A stretch of 15,870 nucleotides of DNA from an uncultured Lachnospiraceae bacterium (lineage in GTDB: Bacteria > Bacillota > Clostridia > Lachnospirales > Lachnospiraceae). Of this stretch, positions 6,595-14,779 are shown piece after piece. The translations under genes and the position numbers were made by a program. Under the pieces are notes generated by a model. It worked only from the letters and a program-made list of their open reading frames with translations, had not been told where the DNA came from and searched no databases. The stretch spans positions 1 to 15,870 of the forward strand of contig CARQVR010000072.1 of NCBI GenBank assembly GCA_949051815.1. Reading direction: 5' to 3'. Numbering within the stretch: the first letter of the stretch is position 1; the number at the start of each line of letters is the position of its first letter.

Positions 6595-8529
6595 ATGAAA
6601 AGACATTACATAAAATCCGCACGTAGAAATGCGGCGGTTTTGCTTGCGGCAGCATGTGCTTCTGTGATGCTTGCCGGGTGCGGGGAAACAGCGGCAGTGG
6701 AAGAGGAGGAGACCCTGGGTGACTTGATCCCCGTGGAAGCTCTGACGCCGTCGGTGGGAACGCTTACCCTGAAAAATGAGTTTGTGGGAACGGTCAGTCC
6801 GGAAGAGTCGGTATATGTGATTCCCATGGTGACGGCGGAGGTACTAAACACGAGTATCAGCGTGGGCGATACGGTGACGGCAGGTCAGGAGTTATGTAAA
6901 CTCGATACCGAAGCGGCGGAGCTGCAGCTTGCCAGCGCGCAGGCGCAGTATAACAGCGCTGCGGCAGGGGTGCAGGCAGCCGAGGTGGGATATGAGATTG
7001 CGCAGGCCCAGTATGATAGTGCGGTGGCGCAGCTCGATGTGCAGAATGAGCAGACCCAGAGACAGAAGGATCTGACCATGTATCAGATGCAGATGCAGAT
7101 TGACGGGATCAATGACGGGATAGACGATATCAACGAACAGATTTACCAGTTGGAGGAAGACCGGGAGGACGCCAAGGATCAGAGGGATGACCTGAACAAA
7201 GCCAGAGGCAAGGCGAATGAATATGTGAAGCAGGCGCAGTCGGCGTATCAGGCGGCAGCGGTAGCGTATGGTTATGAGAAAGCACAGCGGGAGTATCAGG
7301 CGGCGCTGGCATTGGTTACAGGGATGGAATCCGGGCAGATAGAGCATGATGAGGCGGCGCTGGCAGCGGCCAAAGCCGATTTGGAGGCGAAGAGAACGGC
7401 CCTGGAGGAGATCAAAGAAAAGCTGAAACCATACGAGGAAGCCGTACAGGCGGCCCAGTCCGCAGCTTCCCAGACAAGCGCGGCATACGAGCAGGCGAAG
7501 GCCGGCATCGAATCCATAGACGAGGGAAAAGAAAAACTGGAGGAGTCTCTTTCCGATACATATAAGACCAAAGAACAGACCGAGACGGTGAAAAATCTGA
7601 CGGAGGCACAGCTTAATATCAATACGCAGGAAGTGCAGGAAATCAGTAAGAAGACGGCGGCGCTCGGTGTGGACTCCGCGGCGGCGCAGGTAAACAGCGC
7701 GAAAGTGGGCGCGGCAGGCGCTAAAGTAGGGATTGACAGTGCGGAGTATCAGCTTGATATGTATACGCTGACAGCGCCGATTGACGGCGTGATCGAGGCA
7801 GTGAATGTGAAGGAGCATGATTTCGCGTCCCCGCAGACACCGGCTTTTGTCATTTCCAATAAAAAGACGATGACGGTCACCTTCGGCGTGAGCGAAGGCA
7901 TCCGCGGTACGCTCCGGGTGGGACAAAAGGTTCAGGTGGACAGGAACGGCAAGCTTTATGATGCGGCGATCACGGAGATCGGCAGCATGGTGGATCAGAC
8001 CACCGGCCTGTTTATGATTAAATCCTGTGTGAGTACGCCGGACGACAGCCTGCTGACGGGCAGCAGCGTGAAGGTGACGGCGGAGACATACAGTCAGGCG
8101 GATGTGCTTTTGATTCCTTATGACGCGGTGTATTACGACGACAGCCAGCCCTATGTTTATGTGGCTGAGAACGGAACGGCAAAGCGCAAGGATGTGGAGA
8201 CCGGAATTTTTGATATGGATACGATCACGGTGCTTTCAGGTCTTACCACGGAGGATACGCTGATTACAAGCTGGTCTGCAAACCTCAGGGAAGGGGCGGA
8301 GGTGTCCGTCCGGATGAAGACGGAAAGTGAAGCGGACAGCGAACAGACGGCAGCCGGGGATGAAGCGGACGGTGCGCAGACGACGGCTGGGAATGATGTG
8401 GACAGCGAACAGACGGCAGCCGGGGATGAAGCGGACGGTGTGCAGACGACGGCTGGGAATGATGTGGACAGCGAACAGACGACGGCCGGGGATGAAGCGG
8501 ACGACGCAAAGACAGCAGGCGGAGAGTAG
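6595..8529 (+). CDS. Lipoprotein efflux adaptor (HlyD/RND membrane-fusion family) with very long coiled coil
   Basis: This is the periplasmic-adaptor homologue of an RND exporter, 644 residues against about 370-450 for many family members. A lipoprotein signal ends at LAGC with C29 as the lipidated residue, so it is anchored outside the membrane. One half of the lipoyl-like domain is at about 60-103. An Ala/Gln/Glu-rich helical region runs about 104-387. The other lipoyl half is TAPIDGVIEAVNVKEHDF (393-410), then a beta-barrel (about 426-500) and a membrane-proximal region to about 575. The last 64 residues are an acidic, Thr/Ala-rich repeat tail. The start ATG 6595 follows GGAGGAGA (6583-6590). 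The stop TAG overlaps the ribosome binding site of the RND permease, which starts 11 nt later, so translation is tightly linked. No outer-membrane channel gene is present, as expected for a Gram-positive cell. The substrate is unknown. Confidence 0.9.
   Translation: MKRHYIKSARRNAAVLLAAACASVMLAGCGETAAVEEEETLGDLIPVEALTPSVGTLTLKNEFVGTVSPEESVYVIPMVTAEVLNTSISVGDTVTAGQELCKLDTEAAELQLASAQAQYNSAAAGVQAAEVGYEIAQAQYDSAVAQLDVQNEQTQRQKDLTMYQMQMQIDGINDGIDDINEQIYQLEEDREDAKDQRDDLNKARGKANEYVKQAQSAYQAAAVAYGYEKAQREYQAALALVTGMESGQIEHDEAALAAAKADLEAKRTALEEIKEKLKPYEEAVQAAQSAASQTSAAYEQAKAGIESIDEGKEKLEESLSDTYKTKEQTETVKNLTEAQLNINTQEVQEISKKTAALGVDSAAAQVNSAKVGAAGAKVGIDSAEYQLDMYTLTAPIDGVIEAVNVKEHDFASPQTPAFVISNKKTMTVTFGVSEGIRGTLRVGQKVQVDRNGKLYDAAITEIGSMVDQTTGLFMIKSCVSTPDDSLLTGSSVKVTAETYSQADVLLIPYDAVYYDDSQPYVYVAENGTAKRKDVETGIFDMDTITVLSGLTTEDTLITSWSANLREGAEVSVRMKTESEADSEQTAAGDEADGAQTTAGNDVDSEQTAAGDEADGVQTTAGNDVDSEQTTAGDEADDAKTAGGE
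8335..8526 (+). repeat. 66-bp in-frame tandem repeat in the 3' end of the adaptor gene
   Basis: Unit 1 (8335-8400) and unit 2 (8401-8466) differ at one base (GCG to GTG codon, Ala to Val). Unit 3 (8467-8526) is a diverged 60-bp copy ending at the stop codon. Each unit encodes 22 residues beginning DSEQTxAGDEAD. Each is itself two related 33-bp halves (DSEQTAAGDEA and DGAQTTAGNDV), so an old 11-codon duplication was followed by a recent 22-codon one. Copy-number change keeps the frame, so tail length could vary between strains. Confidence 0.93.
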
Positions 8530-8540
8530 GAGGCGGCGAT

Positions 8541-11500
8541 ATGGGATTGACAAAATTAGCTCTTAAGCGTCCCGTTTCGATGGCGCTCGTCATTCTGGCT
8601 CTGGTGGTGTTCGGCCTTTCCTCCATACCTGGTTTCCGATTGGAACTGACGCCCGATATGGAAATGCCGATGCTTCTTGTATACACAATTTATCCGGGAG
8701 CGGATCCGGAAAGCGTGGAGGAGCTTGTGACAAAAGAGATAGAGGCGGCAGGCTCGGAGCAGAGCGGCGTTTCTACTTATACTTCCCAGTCAGCGGAAAA
8801 TATGTCCATGGTTATGTTCCAGTACGATTACGGGACGGATCTGGACGATGCCTATATGGATTTAAAGACGGCGCTTGACGCGGCAAAATCTTCCATGCCG
8901 GATGATGTGCAGGAGCCGAATGTGATAGAGATGGCCATGGACCAGATGGAAACTATGGATATCTCGGTCACTGCGGTGGGCGACAGCGACGTGTTAAGCT
9001 ATGTGAATGATACCATGGTGACGGAACTGGAGACGATCTCCGGTGTGGCGGACGTTCAGGTATACGGCGGACGGGAAAATTATATACGCGTGCTGCTCAA
9101 TTCGCAGGCGATGAAAGAGTACGGTGTAACCATGAGCGGAATCGCCCAGACAATCGGTGCGATGGACTTTACGGTGCCTGTGGGCAGCGTGTATCAGGGG
9201 TCACAGGATATTGCGGTGTCAAGCAGCGCGGATATCTCAGGTGTGGTGCAGATCCAGAATATTCCCATCACCACGGCAAGGGGGCAGGTGATACCGTTAT
9301 CAGAACTGGCGCAGGTCAGCGAAAGCCAGAAAGCGGCTTCCAGCATCAGCCGTTATAACGGACAGGACAATGTGACGATTGCCATTACGAAAAAGAAAAG
9401 CTACGGTACTGTGGATGTGACAAGAGACGTGGACCGGATGCTGGAGCGGCTGCAGGCGGACAATGACGTGGTTGTGATCGACACCATCTACAATGCAAGC
9501 GATATGATTATTTCCTCGCTTTCCTCGGTGGGAAGTACGCTGGCTCTTGGCGTGCTGTTTTCCATGCTGGTGCTCTTCCTTTTCTTCGGAGATATCAGGG
9601 CCAGTCTGATTGTAGGAAGTTCCATGCCGATTTCGCTGTTTGCGACGATGATCGGTATGAATATGCTTGGCTTTACCTTCAATGTGGTGACCATGGGTGC
9701 GCTTGTAATCGCCATCGGCATGATGGTGGACAGCTCGATTGTGGTGTTGGAGAGCTGTTTCCGCCTGAAAGATAAGACGGGAGAATACCACGACGCGGCG
9801 CTTGAAGGAACCGGGGTGGTGACGGCTTCGATTATAGCCTCCACGATCACGACGGTGGTCGTATACGCGCCTTTAAGTACGATGAAAGGTCTGTCGGGGC
9901 AGATGTTCTCGCAGCTTGGCATGACGATTATTATGGCAATGCTGGCGTCGCTTATTATGGCGATGACGATTATTCCGCTGCTCTTTAGAAAATTTAAGCC
10001 GGTGGAGAAAAAGGAACTGCCGATTAATAAGCTTCTGCGCAGGATCAACGCCGGGTACGACAAAGTGCTGCGCAAAATCCTGCCGAAGAAGGCGCTGGTG
10101 GTTGTGATATCCATATTCCTCCTGATTGCTGCATTTATGCTGGTCAGCCAGATCCATACGGAGCTGATGCCCAGTATGGATGAGGGCGCTTTTTCCGTGA
10201 CGGCCAGCTTCCGTTCCGGTACGAAGATGGAGCTGATAGAGGAACAGACGAAGTTTTTGGAGAAAATGGCTGAGGAAGATGAAAACGTAGACCACTATTC
10301 GTTCAGCGTTTCAGGGGATACGGCGACGCTGACAGGCTATCTTCCGGATGACTGTGAACTGTCCACGGCGCAGGTGATCGAGCAGTATGCGAAGGAACTG
10401 GACGGACTGACCAACATGGATATCAGCATCAGCGCCAGCGGAGCCAGTATGACAAGTATGATGGGTAGCGGCATTGAGATTGATCTGGAGGGTCGCGATC
10501 TGGATGATTTGAGAGCGACGGCCAGACAGGTACAGCAGATGCTGCAGGGAATCTCGGGTGTGCTGCAGACCTCCTCCAATCTGGCGGAGGCTACCACGCA
10601 GGCGAAGATCATGATTGACCCGCTAAAGAGTATGGCGGCCGGACTTCCGCCGGTGCAGGTGGCGGGAGAGATGTACAATACGTTAAGCGGCATGAAAGCG
10701 GCTACGCTTAAGCGGAGCGGTGAAGAATACGAGGTGCGGGTGGAATATCCCGAGGGCGAGTATGAGGGCATGAATGACCTGATCAATATGACGCTTACCA
10801 CACCTTACGGAACACAGATTCCGCTTTCGGAGATTGCTTCGGTGGAATATCAGGATTCGCCGGTAACACTGGTTCGTGTGGACGGTATCTATCAGGTGGC
10901 GGTGACCGCGAATACCACGGAGGAGGCAAGATTTACGGCGCAGGATGCGGCGGACGAGGCGATGGAGCAGATGGTGCTTCCCAGAGGCGTTTCCCGTGCG
11001 ACAAACATGATGGACGATATGATGATCGACGAGTTTAAGGCGATTATCACAGCCATTTTTGTGGCGGTATTCCTGATTTTCCTTGTAATGGCCATGCAGT
11101 TTGAGTCACCCCGGTTTTCCCTGATGGTGATGATGAGTATTCCTTTCGCCCTGATCGGATCATTTGGACTTTTGTATGTGACGGACTCCACGCTCAGTAT
11201 GGTATCTCTGATGGGCGTGCTGATGCTGGTCGGTATTGTTGTAAATAACGGTATTCTTTATGTAGATACGGCAAACAGACTGCGTGAGGAGATGCCGCTG
11301 GAGGAGGCGCTGATCCAGAGCGGACAGCTCAGACTGCGGCCGATTCTGATGACAACACTGACGACAATACTGTCCATGGTGCCGATGTCTCTGGGAATCG
11401 GAGACGGTTCTGTGATGATGGAAGGCATGGCCATGATCATTATTGGCGGCCTGATTGCTTCCACCGTGCTGATTCTCCTGCTGATGCCTACCTTCTATCT

Positions 11501-11624
11501 GATCATAGACAGACGGACCAGAAAAGAGAAGAGACTGGTCAGAAAAGAGGAAAAAAGGAGCAGAAGGGAAGAGAAAAAGGCGGAAAAGAGAGCCAGAAAG
11601 GAAGAGAAAGACAAAGAAAAATAA
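8541..11624 (+). CDS. RND-family efflux permease (AcrB/HAE1-like)
   Basis: The product has 1027 residues, the normal size for a proton-driven RND pump, with the two-fold layout: a membrane helix at 13-31, a large extracytoplasmic loop (about 32-330), helices 2-6 (about 333-483), helix 7 (about 517-536), a second large loop (about 537-830) and helices 8-12 (about 833-990). Helix 4 has GMMVDSSIVVLES with D397. AcrB has a second Asp at the next position (D407-D408), but here it is S398. Helix 10 has GIVVNNGILYVD (N902-N903) where AcrB has its relay lysine. RLRPILMTTLTTILSMVP (931-948) is typical of the family. The C-terminal 37 residues are almost all charged (21 Lys/Arg, 10 Glu/Asp). The start ATG 8541 lies 7 nt after TAGGAGG. 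With the adaptor it forms a two-gene exporter operon; drugs, lipids or peptides are all possible substrates. Confidence 0.93.
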   Translation: MGLTKLALKRPVSMALVILALVVFGLSSIPGFRLELTPDMEMPMLLVYTIYPGADPESVEELVTKEIEAAGSEQSGVSTYTSQSAENMSMVMFQYDYGTDLDDAYMDLKTALDAAKSSMPDDVQEPNVIEMAMDQMETMDISVTAVGDSDVLSYVNDTMVTELETISGVADVQVYGGRENYIRVLLNSQAMKEYGVTMSGIAQTIGAMDFTVPVGSVYQGSQDIAVSSSADISGVVQIQNIPITTARGQVIPLSELAQVSESQKAASSISRYNGQDNVTIAITKKKSYGTVDVTRDVDRMLERLQADNDVVVIDTIYNASDMIISSLSSVGSTLALGVLFSMLVLFLFFGDIRASLIVGSSMPISLFATMIGMNMLGFTFNVVTMGALVIAIGMMVDSSIVVLESCFRLKDKTGEYHDAALEGTGVVTASIIASTITTVVVYAPLSTMKGLSGQMFSQLGMTIIMAMLASLIMAMTIIPLLFRKFKPVEKKELPINKLLRRINAGYDKVLRKILPKKALVVVISIFLLIAAFMLVSQIHTELMPSMDEGAFSVTASFRSGTKMELIEEQTKFLEKMAEEDENVDHYSFSVSGDTATLTGYLPDDCELSTAQVIEQYAKELDGLTNMDISISASGASMTSMMGSGIEIDLEGRDLDDLRATARQVQQMLQGISGVLQTSSNLAEATTQAKIMIDPLKSMAAGLPPVQVAGEMYNTLSGMKAATLKRSGEEYEVRVEYPEGEYEGMNDLINMTLTTPYGTQIPLSEIASVEYQDSPVTLVRVDGIYQVAVTANTTEEARFTAQDAADEAMEQMVLPRGVSRATNMMDDMMIDEFKAIITAIFVAVFLIFLVMAMQFESPRFSLMVMMSIPFALIGSFGLLYVTDSTLSMVSLMGVLMLVGIVVNNGILYVDTANRLREEMPLEEALIQSGQLRLRPILMTTLTTILSMVPMSLGIGDGSVMMEGMAMIIIGGLIASTVLILLLMPTFYLIIDRRTRKEKRLVRKEEKRSRREEKKAEKRARKEEKDKEK

Positions 11625-11630
11625 GAGATA

Positions 11631-11677
11631 AAAAGACCGGTTCCGGATCAGATTACCTGATCTGAAACCGGTCTTTT
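11631..11677. terminator. Bidirectional terminator between convergent efflux and GGDEF genes
   Basis: AAAAGACCGGTT (11631-11642) pairs with AACCGGTCTTTT (11666-11677), 12 bp perfect. An inner GATCAG (11646-11651) pairs with CTGATC (11657-11662) around an ATTAC loop. The A-run on one side and T-run on the other let it work in both directions. It starts 6 nt after the RND stop. Its right half lies inside the last codons of the minus-strand GGDEF gene, whose stop is 11653-11655. Confidence 0.88.
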
Positions 11678-13071
11678 CCGTTCCATTTCGCTTCATAGAG
11701 CGCCTTGTCGGCATTCTGGTAAAGCAGCTCGTAGGTGTCGTTGCTGGCAGCCAGACCTATGCCGATGCTGACCGAGAGCTTCTGGTCGGGATATTCGGCG
11801 TCAAAATTCTGGTGTACGATAGAAATAAATTTATTAAGCATACCCTCCGTCTCTCTGGTGGAAATGTCGCGCCCGACAAAGACGGCAAATTCGTCGCCGC
11901 CCAGACGACCTACAATGTCTTTGTTGCGGTTAAAATAGTTTTCCAGAATAGAGGAAAATTTCCGCAATACCTGATCGCCTACAGGATGCCCGAGCTGGTC
12001 GTTGATCAGCTTGAAATTATCCATATCCATGATCATCAGCAGGCCCTGTTCCGGGCGTTCCGTCAATGCCATCCGCACAAGCTCTTCAAACCCTTCCCGG
12101 TTAAGCAGCCTGGTCAGAGGATCCATTCTGGCCTTCGTGCGGATCGAGCTCATTTCTTTTGAGTACAGAGACGTCAGGAAGAATAGCAGGACAGAGGCGA
12201 TTACCGCAAAAAACAGCATGGGAAATTCAATCCGCCACAAATCCTTTAACAGCTCGTTCCGGTTCATGCAGGTGATGAAGTACCAGTCGGTGTCCGGGAT
12301 CGTACTGATATTTACAAAATAGAGGCTTTCGTCTCCGAGCACATCGTATTGTCCGTTTTTTTCCGCGTCCAAAAGCCTGTTTACGTTCTGGTACAGCATA
12401 GATTCATGTTCGGCGGATAAGGTCATGCCGATCATGGAGGCGTCGGAGTCTGCAATGATAAGCCGGCTGTTTCCGGTGACAAAAAAGGCGTGTTCGATTT
12501 TGCCGGAAGTGACTTCTTCCGACAGCCGGGAGGCATAGTCAAGATAGACGTCGGCGGAAAGAACCGTTACGGCGGGGCCGGTTTTTAACCGGCTGCTGAC
12601 GCTTACACATGTGCCGCCTGTCATGGCATCCACATAAGGCTCACCGAAGGCAAACTGATCGTGCAGAAGACCCTCTTTATACCAGTCCCGCTCTGTCACG
12701 ATGAAATCCTCACCCGGTTCCCAGCCGGAGGCATCGAAGTAGCTGCCCCGGTCGTCACCCATATACAGACCGAAAGGGTAGGCGTCATGGGTGTTTGCAC
12801 TGGTGTACATCAGCTCATAGGTGTCCGGATTTTTCAGACCGAGTCTTTCGATCATGTCCTTGTAGATCGTCACTTCACTCATGACGGAATCGACCCATGC
12901 GCCGATCTCTTTCGCATAGTAATTGGACTCCAGAACCAGCTTTTCCCTGGAAAGAGTCAGCACTTCCCGCCTGACAAGCATAAAGTAGATGATAATCATT
13001 ACCAGAACAATGGGAACGATGGTGCAGACCAGTTTTATATTCGTCCAGATATAACGGTGTTTTGCCTTCAC
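11653..13071 (-). CDS. Membrane diguanylate cyclase with dCache sensor and GGDEF domain
   Basis: This 472-residue enzyme should make c-di-GMP from two GTP. A membrane helix (about 12-34) precedes an extracellular region (35-280) that resembles a double Cache sensor, including ERDWYKEGL (127-135). A second helix spans about 281-302. The GGDEF domain (about 310-472) has MDMDNFKLINDQLGH, an intact GGDEF active site (391-395) and an inhibitory I-site RNKD (R382 to D385) five residues upstream, so product feedback is likely. No EAL domain is present. The start chosen is GTG 13071, preceded on the minus strand by GGGAGGG with a 6-nt gap. The frame is open 36 codons further, but an ATG at 13131 would fall on the -10 box of the promoter found there. 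The 3' end carries half of the shared terminator. Its ligand is unknown. Confidence 0.92.
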   Translation of the reverse strand: MKAKHRYIWTNIKLVCTIVPIVLVMIIIYFMLVRREVLTLSREKLVLESNYYAKEIGAWVDSVMSEVTIYKDMIERLGLKNPDTYELMYTSANTHDAYPFGLYMGDDRGSYFDASGWEPGEDFIVTERDWYKEGLLHDQFAFGEPYVDAMTGGTCVSVSSRLKTGPAVTVLSADVYLDYASRLSEEVTSGKIEHAFFVTGNSRLIIADSDASMIGMTLSAEHESMLYQNVNRLLDAEKNGQYDVLGDESLYFVNISTIPDTDWYFITCMNRNELLKDLWRIEFPMLFFAVIASVLLFFLTSLYSKEMSSIRTKARMDPLTRLLNREGFEELVRMALTERPEQGLLMIMDMDNFKLINDQLGHPVGDQVLRKFSSILENYFNRNKDIVGRLGGDEFAVFVGRDISTRETEGMLNKFISIVHQNFDAEYPDQKLSVSIGIGLAASNDTYELLYQNADKALYEAKWNGKDRFQIR

Positions 13072-13132
13072 TAGAAGCCCTCCCACGGGAAAGGATAGAT
13101 ACGCTCGGTTTCCCACAACAATACTTGTCATA

Positions 13133-13160
13133 ATTTTATCATATGCACTGGGAAAGTCAA
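13133..13160 (-). promoter_or_regulatory. Sigma-A type promoter for the GGDEF gene
   Basis: On the minus strand, -35 TTGACT (13155-13160) and -10 TAAAAT (13133-13138) are separated by 16 nt, each 5 of 6 to consensus. The predicted start near 13126 gives a leader of about 55 nt before the GTG at 13071. This supports the shorter protein start. No c-di-GMP riboswitch is visible in that leader. Confidence 0.6.
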
Positions 13161-13172
13161 GGAGGCGCTCTA

Positions 13173-13201
13173 TTGACAAACGGGTGAGGAAATGCTACCG
13201 T
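13173..13201 (+). promoter_or_regulatory. Candidate promoter for the orphan histidine kinase
   Basis: A consensus -35 TTGACA (13173-13178) is followed after 17 nt by TACCGT (13196-13201), which keeps only three -10 bases including the first, second and last. Its -35 box lies 12 nt from the -35 box of the divergent GGDEF promoter. The weak -10 suggests dependence on an activator, which is an inference. Confidence 0.4.
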
Positions 13202-13242
13202 TGTGAAAAACAACCATCGGACAAGGGGCGGATTTTTAAGCA

Positions 13243-14706
13243 ATGAAATATTCGATGAAAAGGCAGTTCGCTTTTATTTTCATATCGCTGATTACAGGTA
13301 CGATTCTTTTATGTCTGATTCTGAATACGACTCTTCTTGGAACCTATTATCTGAATAAGAAGCAGAATGCGCTGGTGAGCGCCTATTACAGTATCAACGA
13401 GGCGTCAAACGCCGGCGATATTATCAGTGAGGAATATGATATTGAACTGAAAAAGATATGTGAGAAATATAATATTCAGGTATTGGTGGCGGACGGGGAA
13501 TCGGAGGCTGTCAAGTATACCATGAATGACCCCCGCACTGTGTTGAAACAACTCTTCGATCATATCTTTCTGGGTGTAGATGAGGAAGGTCTTCTCCTGA
13601 GCACGGCCAATTATAAAATGCAGGTAGTCAGGGACTTTAGGACGCAGACGGAATATATCGAGATGTGGGGTATGCTTGACAACGGTTACCTCTTTATGCT
13701 GCGAAGCGCATTGGAAGGAATCAGGGAGAGTGTGTCCATCTCCAACCACTTTCTGGCATACGTCGGCTCGGTGGCTATTCTTGTCAGTATACTTCTGGTG
13801 GTCTGGCTTTCTAACCGCGTTACGAAACCGATTATGGAGCTTGCGAAGATTTCGGAACGGATGAAGGAACTGGATTTTGAGGCGAAGTACACAGGAAAGG
13901 ATAAGACGGAAATAGCCATACTTGGCAACAATATCAATGAATTGTCGGAGACTCTCGAGGAGACGATATCCGAGCTGCGCACGGCAAACAATGAGCTTTT
14001 GAAAGATATCGAGAGAAAGAATCAGGTAGACGAGCGGAGGCGGGAATTTCTCTCCAACGTTTCCCACGAACTGAAGACGCCGCTTGCGCTGATTCAGGGA
14101 TATGCGGAAGGGTTGAAAGAGGGGATCAGCGAGGATCCCGAAAGCAGAGAATTTTACTGTGACGTTATTATGGACGAGGCAGCCAAAATGAATGCCATGG
14201 TGAAAAACCTTCTTACCCTCAATCAATTGGAGGCGGGCAATGAGATCATCAACATGGAACGTTTCGACGTGACAGCCCTGATCAAAAACTATATTGCCTC
14301 TGCGGATATCCTGATCCGGCAAAAAGAGATATCCGTCCGCATGGATGACTGCGAGCCTGTCTATGTCTGGGGCGATGAGTTCCGGGTGGAGGAGGTGTTT
14401 ATGAATTATTTCACAAACGCCATCAACTATGCCGGAGGAGAGAAAATTATAGACGTAAAGCTGCGCAGGGCAGGCGGTCTGGTGCGGGTGTCGGTTTTTA
14501 ACACCGGAAATCCCATTCCGGAGGAGAGTGTGGCGCACTTATGGGAAAAATTTTATAAGGTAGACAAGGCCAGAACAAGAGAGTACGGCGGAAGCGGGAT
14601 CGGTCTTTCCATCGTAAAAGCGATCATGGAATCCATGAACCGGGAGTATGGTGTGATCAACTACGACAACGGCGTGGAGTTCTGGTTTCAGCTGGATATG
14701 GCATAA
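13243..14706 (+). CDS. Orphan membrane sensor histidine kinase
   Basis: The 487-residue kinase has a first membrane helix at about 9-33, an extracellular sensor of about 135 residues (34-168), a second helix at about 170-190, a HAMP linker (about 191-243) and a HisKA domain with H275 in SNVSHELKTPLALIQGY. The ATPase domain has N388/N392 (N box), a relaxed G1 motif NTGNPIPEE as in many VanS-like kinases, FYKVDKARTREYGGSG and a G2 motif GGSGIGLSI. Such kinases usually follow an OmpR-family regulator gene, but none is adjacent here. The only response regulator in the window is at 2709, about 10 kb away. The ribosome binding site is imperfect: AAGGGGCGGA ends 10 nt before the ATG, so start strength is modest; ATG 13255 is an alternative without a better site. 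It is divergent from the GGDEF gene across 171 nt. The signal is unknown. Confidence 0.9.
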   Translation: MKYSMKRQFAFIFISLITGTILLCLILNTTLLGTYYLNKKQNALVSAYYSINEASNAGDIISEEYDIELKKICEKYNIQVLVADGESEAVKYTMNDPRTVLKQLFDHIFLGVDEEGLLLSTANYKMQVVRDFRTQTEYIEMWGMLDNGYLFMLRSALEGIRESVSISNHFLAYVGSVAILVSILLVVWLSNRVTKPIMELAKISERMKELDFEAKYTGKDKTEIAILGNNINELSETLEETISELRTANNELLKDIERKNQVDERRREFLSNVSHELKTPLALIQGYAEGLKEGISEDPESREFYCDVIMDEAAKMNAMVKNLLTLNQLEAGNEIINMERFDVTALIKNYIASADILIRQKEISVRMDDCEPVYVWGDEFRVEEVFMNYFTNAINYAGGEKIIDVKLRRAGGLVRVSVFNTGNPIPEESVAHLWEKFYKVDKARTREYGGSGIGLSIVKAIMESMNREYGVINYDNGVEFWFQLDMA

Positions 14707-14743
14707 CCGCGCAGCCAAACCGGCCGTATCGTCAGGTTTTGAC

Positions 14744-14772
14744 TTGTAAGAATAAAAAATGTGGGGTATAAT
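14744..14772 (+). promoter_or_regulatory. Promoter for the lipoprotein gene
   Basis: A perfect -10 TATAAT (14767-14772) lies 17 nt after TTGTAA (14744-14749), a -35 with 4 of 6 matches. An overlapping TTGACT (14739-14744) is a better -35 match but would sit 22 nt away. Transcription should start near 14779, right at the base of the following hairpin. Confidence 0.65.
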
Positions 14773-14779
14773 GTAATAA

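Noticed and set aside
6892..7926. A 344-codon minus-strand open frame opposite the efflux adaptor
   Set aside because: It is an antisense shadow of a repetitive coiled-coil coding sequence. The plus-strand frame has a lipobox, domains and a strong ribosome binding site.
8236..8686. Repetitive minus- and plus-strand ORFs over the 66-bp repeats
   Set aside because: They arise because a 66-bp period keeps all frames open; only the adaptor frame has a domain context.
13072..13179. The longer GGDEF protein start using the upstream ATG at 13179
   Set aside because: That ATG lies upstream of the promoter found on the minus strand, so it would not be in the transcript; the GTG at 13071 has an ideal ribosome binding site.
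13405..14538. A 377-codon minus-strand open frame opposite the orphan kinase
   Set aside because: The plus-strand frame has every histidine kinase motif. The antisense product resembles no family and has shadow-like composition.
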